Shown here: positions 55,022-64,000 of the stretch, one piece after another
How positions within the stretch are numbered: position 1 is the first letter of the stretch
Layout: each line of letters opens with the position of its first letter
NCBI RefSeq assembly: GCF_003473485.1
Contig: NC_053043.1
Coordinates: 2,552,001 to 2,616,000, forward strand
Reading direction: 5' to 3'
DNA: 64,000 nt
Source: Medicago truncatula
Lineage: Eukaryota > Streptophyta > Magnoliopsida > Fabales > Fabaceae
Position numbers and translations under genes: made by a program
Notes under the pieces: model-generated
Databases searched by the model: none
Seen by the model: only the letters and a program-made list of their open reading frames with translations
What the model was told of the DNA's origin: nothing

Positions 55022-55643
55022 AATCCGATTGTAATTTTGTAAAGGATGAGCCATGATATTCTTGAAAAAAATGACAACCTTTTTTTTATCCCTAAAATAC
55101 GGGGTACCTTTTTTCACTAATACTTTAGCATCAAATATATAAACATACATTAAGAATACCAAAATCATAACATTCATCAACAAATACTTGTAACTAACTT
55201 TCCAAACATCAAAATTATCAAATTACTATACCAAAACTTGCATAAATTGCTTGCAAACATCGTACCAAACAAAGAAAGTGAAAGACCTCTAAATTTCCTA
55301 AAATCATGGCTCACAAAATAATAAGGTTCAAGAGCCTAAATACATATTAGGATTTCATCTTGTATCTCTACTATTAAAAAAAATATATGACAAACGGTTC
55401 CTAATATTAAAAAAGAATATATTTAATAGAGAGTTAGATGGGAAAACGCTAATTGCCTAATTTAATTTATCGATTGGTTGCCACAGCTTCTTGTAATTAA
55501 ATAAATCTGTCCCCTAAGAAAATATCCACCATGTGAAACATTAAGTTTTAAATAGGACTACAAATTGTTCCCATTTTTTCAAAATATACATCTTCCTACA
55601 AATCAAAGATTGTTGTAGAACTGATCAAAGCAAAAACTTCAAC

Positions 55644-56290
55644 ATGGTAAGCTTGTCAAAATACAAATATATACAATATGTATATAACTTCTTTTAATAT
55701 TCAATGTTATGAATCTGCTTTACACTTCAGGATATTATCTATGGAAAACAAGCATTGATATTGAAGGAAGCCAAGCAAGCACATAAGAAATTACTTGCTT
55801 CTGACGAGGATCCGATGAAAATTTTGTGCATGATTGACGTTATCCAAAGGCTTGGTATTGAACATCACTTTGCTGAGGAAAGTACCATATAATATAAAGT
55901 AACTAGAATAAGTATTTTATTTCCTCTAAAAATAATAAACATGTATTTTTTATGGGCTATTAACATGTTTATTGAAACACCTCTTTTTGTTAAATGTCAT
56001 GTTCTAATGATATGAATTATTGTCGATGCAATGCAGAGTTTAGATCAAAACGGTCTTGATGGATCATATCTTTGATTGTTACATGAATGAACACCAAGAT
56101 AGTACAACTGAAGAGGCACAAAGGCATGTTGCTAACATGATTTCAAATGAATGGAAACGTCTCAAACAAGAAATCATGACTCCAAATTCAATATTTCCAT
56201 CATCTTTTACCAAATTTTGTCAAGTAATAGTTTTAAGAGTTCATCAAAATGGAAATCTTCTCAATCCTCTCATCAGCATTATCTTGCACT
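55644..56290 (+). pseudogene. Chimeric terpene synthase pseudogene
   Basis: An initial ATG exon (55644-55646, donor GTAAGC) and a second exon from 55731 ([20 protein letters not shown]...[17 protein letters not shown]) parallel the full gene. Homology then jumps near 55880 straight to the last intron and the last exon (from 56037: SLDQNGLDG...), skipping the exons that carry the catalytic centre. An extra T in the last exon (TATCTTTGATTG) breaks the frame. The repeated phrase AAGTATTTTATTTCCTCTAA at about 54967 and 55911 marks the likely recombination edge. The promoter side also resembles that of the full gene. Non-functional. Confidence 0.85.
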
Positions 56291-56443
56291 TCAAGTAATC
56301 AACTTGGAATGTGAAACCAACATAACAAAAGTCATACCCCATAAAAAAAATATATCACACCTTTGATATTAAAAAAAAAATGTTTAAGAGAGAGTCAGAT
56401 GGGAAAACTCTAACTTCCTAATTTAATTTATCAATCATTAAGT

Positions 56444-56451
56444 TATAAATA
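56444..56451 (+). promoter_or_regulatory. TATA box of the terpene synthase gene
   Basis: TATAAATA about 170 nt before the ATG. A C/A-rich start region (ACTCCACACG) follows at the usual distance. The pseudogene upstream has the worn form TTTTAAATAG at the same place. Confidence 0.6.
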
Positions 56452-56618
56452 ACTCCACACGTTGTTCCCACTTCTTTAAGATATATTCCTTAAATTATTG
56501 ATTATTGACTTTGTAAACTTCAGGATTAAACCATTGCAAGAGTACTTAAACAACAACCAAAATTAAGCTAACCAAATCAAAGATTGTTGTAATACTGATC
56601 AAAGCAAAAACTTCCAGC

Positions 56619-59472
56619 ATGGTATGTGTGTCAAAGTACAAATATACACAATATTGTTCTAATATCTATGTAACATCTTTTAATATTTAATGTTATGAAA
56701 CTGGTTTACATTTCAGGATGTTAATTACGTAAAACAAGCTTTGATATTGAAGGAAGCCAAACAAGCATATAAGAAATTACTTGCTTCTGACGAGGATCCG
56801 ATGAAAAGTTTGTGCATGATTGACATTATCCAAAGGCTTGGCATTGAACATCACTTTGCTGAGGAGATTGAAGCAGCCCTTCAAAATCAACATAAAATGT
56901 TCAGCAGAAATGCCATTGATTTTGTCCATAGCCATGAACTCCATGAAGTTGCGCTTACATTTCGCTTGCTAAGACAAGGAGGCCACTATGTTAAATCAGG
57001 TTAGGATCTTTCATTCTTCAAAAAGTTGATAGAATTAATCATATAGAATAATGATACTTCAAGATTTTGATGGATTTACTCACTTTCCCTCCTCTTATTC
57101 AATGATTATACAGAACACATGCAGATACAATAACAATTTTCAATATGCAAAACAAAAAGCATAGCATTACAAAATATGTACATACTATATTTTTTTTCTT
57201 CGTCTGACAGACAAATGTTAGTTATTAGCTTGTAAGGGGGAGGGAGAACTGTTGGTAGCAGGGATTGAACCTTGGATATTTTACATATAACAGGAACATA
57301 TGTACATATTATATATCAACAATTACACCTGAAAAATATATACTAAATATACCTTCTAATGATAGAAATTTGAATTAAAAAGTAACTATATACATATATA
57401 GCAAAAGACTAAGAAGATATAGAAATTAAAGGCAGGCATATTTTGTTCGCAACATTTTCTCTGATATCAATAACACTGATTAATGAGCTTTGTTTTAGTG
57501 GATAGTAACTAATCATCATTTGTACCGGGTGAGCAGATATATTTGACAGCTTGATGTTTAACAAGAGAAATTTTAGTGAAAAATTTGGTGAGGATGTGAA
57601 GAGTCTCATTGCTATGTATGAAGCCTCCCAGCTAAGTATTGAGGGAGAAGATGATCTCGACGATATAGGGCATCTCAGTAGTGAGCTTCTTCATGGATGG
57701 CTATCAAGTCACCAAAATCACAGTGATGCTCTATATGTTACAAACACTCTTCGATATCCACTTCACTATGGCTTGTCAAGGTTAATGGAAAAAAGCATAT
57801 TCCTAAGTTATTTGAAGGCCACTAATGAATGGACATGTTTAGAAGAACTTGCTAAAATCAATTCCAGCATAGTTAGGTTCATGAATCAGAATGAAATCAT
57901 TGAAGTTTCCAAGTCAGTTTCTTACTTAAAATGTTATTTTAGTTATTTAACTGTAATGATCGCTGATGTACGTCTTTATATAATAGATGGTGGAAAGACC
58001 TTGAAATGGCTAAGGAGCCAAAATTTGCTCATTATCAACCACTGAAATGGTACATGTGGCCCATGGTATGCTTTACAGATCCAAGTTTTTCAGACCAAAG
58101 GATTGAGCTCACCAAAGTTATCTCTCTAGTTTATGTTATTGATGACATTTTCGATGTTTATGGGACACTAGACCAGCTTACTCTATTTGTAGACTTAGTT
58201 ACAAGGTATTTGAATTAAAAATCGAAGGTCAATATTTGAAATACTTTTATAGAATTACTCTTGAAGTCAGTTGATTATTTATATGTGTGTGCGCGCGTGT
58301 TTACATCATTTTTTGTTACAACGTGTTTACAATCGCTTGATCACATATAACTGAGATTTAATTTCATTTGATACAAAAAAGTTTTAGTATATTTATATAT
58401 ATAAATAAACCTTGCCAAAGATGTTTAAATTATTTTGATATATCATTCTAATATTTATAATGGATTGCTCTCTCAATTCAGATGGAAATTGGCTGATACA
58501 GAGGAACTTCCGGACTTCGTGAAAATTTGTTTAAGTTTTATTTACAAGATTACCAATGATTTCGCTGAAAAGGTCTACAAAAAGCATGGATTGAACCCTA
58601 TCAAAACACTTAAAAAATCGGTAAAATAATTGTGTTTTTATATAATTCACCGTATCAGTTATTTTTATAAACCACATACTATATATAATGAAGCATTTGT
58701 GTGGAACAGTGGATACGATATCTAAATTCTGCGTTGAAAGATGCACATTGGCTGAATTCAGGTCACTTGCCAAAGGCAGATGAGTACTTAAACAATGGAA
58801 TTGTTAGCCCAGGAGTGCATGTGGTACTTGTCCATGCGTTCTTCCTCTTTGATCACATTCAAGATGTAACTACGGAAACTATTGCTATTTTAGACGATGG
58901 CTGTCCAAATACCATGTATTCAGTAGCAAAAATTCTCCGTCTTTCTGATGATTTGGAAGGAGCTAAGGTAAAATTGATGTCATCTATTCTACACATTTTA
59001 GCGCCCCATTTGGTCCCTTTAGCCCAATTGACAAACTTGAAAAGATATAATGTGATATTCAACCATGCATGAATTTTCAATCATATGCACAAAAGTATTT
59101 TATTGATTTAATTTGTTTATTGAAACAAGACTTTCGGTCAAATGCCATGTTCTAATTATATGATTTATTATCTATGCGTGAATGCAGAGTGTAGATCAAA
59201 ACGGTCTTGATGGGTCATATCTAGATTGCTACATGAATGAACACCAAGAGATTTCAGCTCAAGAGGCACAAAGACATGTTGCTAACATGATTTCAAATGA
59301 ATGGAAACGTCTCAATCAAGAAATCATAACCCCGAATCCAATTTTTTCGTCATCATTTACCAAATTTTGCCTTAATGTTGCAAGAATGGTTCCTCTCATG
59401 TATCACTACCAGAGTAATCCAAGTCTTTCCAATCTACAAGACCTTGTCAAGTCATTGGTTAATGTTAATTAG
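56619..59472 (+). CDS. Terpene synthase, TPS-g-like, full length but motif-altered
   Basis: Seven exons: 56619-56621 (ATG only), 56717-56999, 57537-57912, 57987-58205, 58482-58620, 58710-58967, 59188-59472. All phases agree and give 520 residues. There is no transit peptide and no RRx8W motif, as in the TPS-g group of acyclic (linalool/nerolidol type) synthases, and [10 protein letters not shown] also fits that group. The metal-binding DDIFD is intact (273-277). Two other features are off: where the family has Arg-Asp before QPLKWYMW this protein has His-Tyr (236-237), and the second metal site, usually (N/D)Dxx(S/T)xxxE, reads DDLEGAKSV (420-428), with Gly and Val at two of the three ligand positions. 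So prenyl diphosphate binding may be weak or lost. Without a plastid signal, a cytosolic place is expected. The product cannot be told from sequence. Two pseudo-copies lie upstream. Confidence 0.85.
57191..57297 (-). mobile_element. 5'-truncated SINE, minus strand, in a TPS intron
   Basis: A 17-bp direct repeat, ATATGTACATACTATAT (57174-57190) and ATATGTACATATTATAT (57298-57314), has one mismatch. A T-run follows the left copy. On the minus strand a B-box-like GGTTCAATCCC is seen, but no A box. It lies in the second intron of the terpene synthase gene. Confidence 0.7.
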
Positions 59473-61021
59473 TGCGAGGTTCATTTAGTAACTTTCAAAT
59501 ATCATGGTTTCTTGTTGAATAATTGAATAATTTGTATCAATTCATGGAGATATAAACAGAAAGTGCTTTTACCATCACTGTTGTAAGCAATTTGTTTCAC
59601 TATTTGATTTTAATCTTTAAATCCTTCTTATGTAATCCTTTACATTCGCACCTAATTATTGGCTGAAAAAAAAAAAAAAAAAACATAGATACAATTGTTT
59701 ATCAGCATCATATTTATCAGTTATCGAAAAACAACAGTTACTGTTAACTCTACCTTTGAGTTAATCTGTCTTTAGTTTGTTAATCGTTGTTTTGTTTTTA
59801 TTATGCAGTTATGTTGATTGTTAGTTTGTTATAAAGGTTAAAGGGCTAAAGAATTGAAGATGCCCCTGAGTACTTGTGCTGTTATATAGACAACTAGAAA
59901 TTCGATGGTGGGGAGGGGAGAGTAAAGAGAGGGACAAGAAAACTGTTGAGGGATTAAACCTTAAAATTAAAGCAACAGGAGAATCTATGATGTCTACTTA
60001 AGGGTGACAAGCACCACCTGCTATGTACTTCAACCAAATTGAAGCTATGTGCATAATAATATTGTTCTAGAATATGTGCTCAACATGAAAATGCCTTGTC
60101 CTCTATTAGAACAGCAGTATGGTTCAAAAGTTAAAAGGATACAAATAATGCAGACGAAGTACACCCGTGTTTGACCATGGAGTTCGGCTAATTGTGCCGA
60201 CCTCTTAGATTGAAATACGGATGCAGTACCTTTCTATTAATCAAGCTTAGGATTTACAAAGTATAACTTGTATGTAACTACAATAGTCAAGTTTACAAAG
60301 TTATACCCCAATATCCTCCATCAAGAAGATAGGTTTTCAAGGCTGATGATGAGAATTGAGGATTGAGGAACTTTATGTTAAATATTTGAATCTAATCAAA
60401 CAAGTTGATATATTCTCAGTCCTTAGGAAATACTACACAACTAAGAAAAATGGCATAATATACATCAGACTAACATTAATGATTATAATCACAATGTCTA
60501 TCAAATTATGATTAATGATCCCTTCTATGGACCCAAATTCCCTATAGTCGATCAATGCATTTGGATGACTTAGATCTTCAATTTTAACATGGACCACCAA
60601 AGGTTTTCACCAATAATCATCAAAATAAAAATAACAGTAAGAGGTAGTAGATTCTCTAAACATTTTCAGTATAGAATCAAGTAGGCTTTTCTTTCAAAGA
60701 ACAATTTCCCTCCTACTCCTAGTACTAAAATAAAAGGGAAAGAAATAAAATGATAGATATGACATGAAATGAAACAACTTTCCTTGAAAATTAGTGATAA
60801 AAGCGGCACACAAAATTGCAGAAATTACAACAAACACCGCCATCAGTTTCTAATTTTTTTTTCCTATTTCTCTCATGAGTCATGAGATCTATGCACATTA
60901 CAAAAGTATAATTATTTCTAATGAAAAACAAACAAAAAAACAAAACTGGGAATTGAAAAAAATTATAAAAAAATAAAAATAAAAAAAAAACATCTTTCCA
61001 GATAGATAAACAACCAATCTA
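59473..61021. other. Intergenic, no gene seen
   Basis: 3' flank of the terpene synthase gene and of the DUF538 gene. A phrase TTGTTTTTATTATGCAGTT near 59793 matches 54329, a small remnant of the repeated spacer. No further structure was seen. Confidence 0.5.
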
Positions 61022-61721
61022 CTATCTCTGATCTTGAAATCCAACACTCTTCCTTCCAGCCATATTCATTGAGAGACCTACATACACATTCAAATTTAGA
61101 ATCAAACTAAGTTCTTGACCATTAAAATATAAATGAAAATTGAAATAAATCCAAATTCCAAACTTTATATGTTCACAAATTTGAAATTGCATGCACAAAG
61201 CATAAATAAAATAAATAGCATCCTCTACAGCATGCAGTATGGTGCTACAGAGAGCGCACCATGCTGTCGGTAGAGGATCTAATTTTGCTACCTTGGGATC
61301 TACAAATCGGGGGATCTTCAAAGAGAGAAAGAGAGAGCTGTTTATAAGCAAGACCAATATCAATAAGAATGAGACCTGATGAAGGATCATCCACAATGAT
61401 ATCTTTGACAGGTAACCAAAGAAAAAGCTCTTCTTGAGAAAGACCCTCCAACCCTTTAAGCTGACCAAAACTGAGATTAGCACGAACAACAGTTTCAAAG
61501 AACACTCTTGTTTCATACTTTACAATACAAGGACTATCCAACTTCACCTCCAAAACACCACTTTGATCCAAATGGTATGATTTTACACTCTCCGGAAATA
61601 GTCCCACCGGTAAACCATGACCGCGAAGAACCTCTTGAAGGGAAGTATATGCATCTATCACGGGAAAAGCAATAAGAACAACAAGGAAAATTGCTTCAAA
61701 AAATCTGATTCTGAGTGCCAT
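61022..61721 (-). CDS. DUF538 family secreted protein
   Basis: Two exons on the minus strand, 61721-61292 and 61077-61022 (GT-AG, phase 1), give 161 residues. Residues 1-24 (MALRIRFFEAIFLVVLIAFP...) are a signal peptide. The mature part has the DUF538 signature: LRGHGLPVGLFPESVKSYHL, the Cys in LDSPCIVKYET, then GLEGLSQEELFLWLPVKDI and a late Cys (PPIC). The short second exon ends GRKSVGFQDQR, a tail seen in several family members. The family has been linked to cell-wall or stress processes in plants, with no settled biochemical role. The start is the only ATG ahead of the signal peptide. Reading through the intron would give a slightly shorter form ending SMVRSL; the spliced form is favoured because donor, acceptor and the family tail agree. 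Confidence 0.88.
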
Positions 61722-63869
61722 AAGAAGCTAATGAAGTAAGTAGTAGCTTTTGAGTGTGGACAGACACAGAATAAGGTTTTAAGAGGGTTTTTAAGGTAAC
61801 ATGTGACAGCACTATTTTTGAACACTATGATTGGTATTTAGAAGTGGGAGTCAGAGAGGACAATTGATATAATTTCTAGGTTTTTGTTTGGTTTCACATA
61901 GATTATTTGACTAGAAGCTAGTACATGTGAAATTAACAAACTACCCTGCGTTACAATCTATGATTGTTGTCTGAGGCAAATTTTGTGTAATGTGACCAAC
62001 AAGTGTGACAAAAATTAGACAGCTCCAAAGTTGAAAAAGGAATAAAGTTAACGTTACATTTTAGTAATCAATTATTATTATGATGGTAAGGAAAATTAGT
62101 TGGTTTGTTTGGTGGTGATACCGATCATTTGAATGGTGGATATAAAAACATGCCGGTTGAAAACAACGTTGCCTTTACGATTTCTAATGTGTTTTTTTTT
62201 TTTTTTTATATGTACGATAGTGTCTTAAATTTGAAAATGAATATATCTTTCTCTTTGGCCTTAATTTGCGCTAGGAATGGGACAAATCATATCAATTCTT
62301 TCTCTTTGTCTTCATCTTTTTGATGGGGTATCATTGTATTATACCAAAGTCAAGTCATGCTTTGTCGAATGTTGTGGAGGATAATTATTTTGATCTTCTT
62401 TTAATTCTTTTGATTAGTAGTTTAATTTAGCTTATAAGTTTAAGCAAAGAATAGGAGTGGAATGATGTGGATCTACTGTAATCACATAAACATGCGCGCG
62501 GGAGTGTGACCATAGGCATTAATTGAAAAGATTTTAGACGCTGATTATATTATGGTTGGAGCAAGATTAAGGCCCTAGCTTCATTAGTGGGGTTATTAAT
62601 TTGGTTTTAAAGACTTTTAATTAACGGTCTTAGACTATTCTTCAAAGTCATGCAAAATATAGGAACCAAAATCATATTTAATCTTAAAATAATTGGGACT
62701 CACTAACTGCCACATCAGCATTTCGTTAAAGAATTAACAGCATGGACTAATTTTGATAGCGGAGATAAAATATGAGAATTTTAAAAACATTTAATGAAAT
62801 GTAGGAACGCAAAATGTAAGGACTAAAAACATATTTAACACAAAAAGTTGTCTCATAGTTTAGTAAGGGACAATGATTTTCTTTTTGTCCACGAGCACAA
62901 AAATAGGTTAATAATCCTTTGTTTTTTAAACAAATCAAACGCTCCTAGCTTTCTACCCAAGGCGGGCGGAAAATTGTTTAAAAAATTCAATGGACCATAT
63001 AAAATATAATTCGGTGTCAATGTATAATTGTGTGTTTCCTATTATTATTCTTGTATAAAATGAACAGTGAATTGAATTTGAAGAACAATTCATATCACTA
63101 GGGTGGTAAAATAGGTCCAGACCAATGGGTCAGATAGTTTAAGTCGTAGTTTTAGGATGTGTGAGTTAAAGTGTTGGAGTCGACCACTTAAGTTGATATT
63201 TTATGTTGAATTGGCTAAAAAATGGGTGGGATGAAGCTTCAACTTACCTATTTAAAACTTGTTGTTCTCTTCCGTTTTGCTATGAAACATTAGGAAATTA
63301 CACTTTTATTTTCATCGGTAGTTAACTGCCGCTCCTACCGCTCAATCTACGATTAAAAAAAGTCACTTCGACAGTTAATTAACTACCGTCGGTTAAGTTT
63401 TTTAGCAATTGAAAACAGCAATTATCATCTAAGTTGGCAGCCCCACTTTAGATAGGTTGATCCACAGATGTAAGAGCGGGCAAACTATGCTGATTGGCTC
63501 GTTTTGTCACCCTACTCAGAACAGAATCATATAGAACATAGATGACTCAAATATGATGGATTTGAACTCTACTTTTCAATCCCTTAGTACTAAACAACCT
63601 CATATGTTTTCAGAATAATATTTTTAAACGGCATAAATTATCAAAAAGTATATTTTCAGACACCATAAAAATTACTTCTTTTTTTTAGCTATTTTTGAAT
63701 TGCAAAATATGATATATTCAATGTTGAATGGGCAGAAACTTATTCATCAAATTATTGGCTCTTAAACAGCAAGTAAACATGAAAATTTCTTCTTTTCACA
63801 TTTTCATCAAATTGTTACATTTATTAATTATTACAACAGAGACAAACTTTACAACTTCAAATTCTTCCA
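61722..63869. other. Intergenic, no gene seen
   Basis: Promoter side of the DUF538 gene, then AT-rich spacer. Around 62590-62840 words such as GGAACCAAAATCATATTTAA and GGACTAAAAACATATTTAAC resemble a worn foldback repeat. A CGCGCGGG stretch occurs at 62496. No exon is supported. Confidence 0.45.
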
Positions 63870-64000
63870 TCACCATTGTTCATCATTGAAATCATCATCC
63901 CTTCTCCCACCATATGGATATGGATTTCCAAACAAATAATCTGCAGTCTCTTTCCACATATTCTCCTCACAATTATTTCCTCTATGAATGCCTACATTAC
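63870..64000 (-). CDS. C-terminal end of an unrecognised gene (partial)
   Basis: The minus-strand frame entering at 63998 runs 42 codons to a TGA at 63872-63870, reading CEENMWKETADYLFGNPYPY and ending DDDFNDEQW. The biased, acidic, stop-free sequence with matching AT-rich DNA after the stop suggests a true C-terminus of a gene continuing beyond the window. I do not recognise the family. It could also be a chance frame because it is short. Confidence 0.45.
   Translation of the reverse strand, partial: NVGIHRGNNCEENMWKETADYLFGNPYPYGGRRDDDFNDEQW

Noticed and set aside
62105-62323. 72-codon frame with poly-Phe
   Set aside because: Interrupted composition over a T-run; no start context or homologue.

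Overview
The window looks like nuclear DNA from a flowering plant, most likely a legume close to Medicago. It is AT-rich and intron-bearing, with plant gene families (F-box with associated domain, NPH3, terpene synthase, DUF1218, DUF538), and it is dense in small plant transposons (Stowaway-like, Tourist/Harbinger-like, hAT, CACTA-type and MULE-like foldbacks, tRNA-derived SINEs, L1-type LINE pieces and LTR fossils). No rRNA or true tRNA gene, CRISPR array or bacterial-style operon was seen. The species is inferred from family resemblance, not from a search.

Layout. 1-5 kb: gene-poor, with Stowaway-like MITEs and an internally deleted L1-type LINE (2537-4262, 16-bp target duplication) that carries a Tourist-like MITE. 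5.2-6.8 kb: a three-exon DUF1218 membrane-protein gene (minus). 8.2-24 kb: a duplicated region. An intact gene (9062-10494) encodes a C2H2 finger joined to a PARP-like fold. A paralogue (19976-24008) is broken by a shift in exon 1 and by a 1-kb hAT element in exon 2. Between them lie a gypsy-like LTR fossil (with a second hAT copy of the same family), three tandem copies of a non-coding module (12.47-16.96 kb) and a SINE split by another hAT MITE. 26.7-28.0 kb: a gene for a 93-residue single-pass membrane protein with a 5'UTR intron. 29.4-31.7 kb: an NPH3-family gene that seems to have lost most of its BTB part. 33.4-52.4 kb: an F-box cluster with two intact genes (37755-39035, 51195-52415), one frameshifted gene, one gene split by a 2.3-kb solo LTR, and a scrambled fragment. 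47.9-59.5 kb: a terpene synthase cluster with a last-exon fragment, a chimeric pseudogene and one full seven-exon gene (56619-59472). 61.0-61.7 kb: a DUF538 secreted-protein gene (minus). The right edge carries the C-terminus of an unrecognised minus-strand gene.

The F-box genes and terpene synthase pieces were copied together: the sequence after the F-box stop codon and the last TPS intron and exon recur in the same order around 45-48 kb and 52-56 kb, with smaller remnants at 39.8-41.2 and 49.8 kb. These copies act as internal controls, because several transposon insertions can be dated against an empty site in a sister copy. I found no clearly new molecular system. The best candidates for follow-up are the zinc-finger/PARP-like gene pair, the terpene synthase with altered metal-binding motifs, and the tandem module carrying a conserved exon-like sequence ahead of a splice donor.
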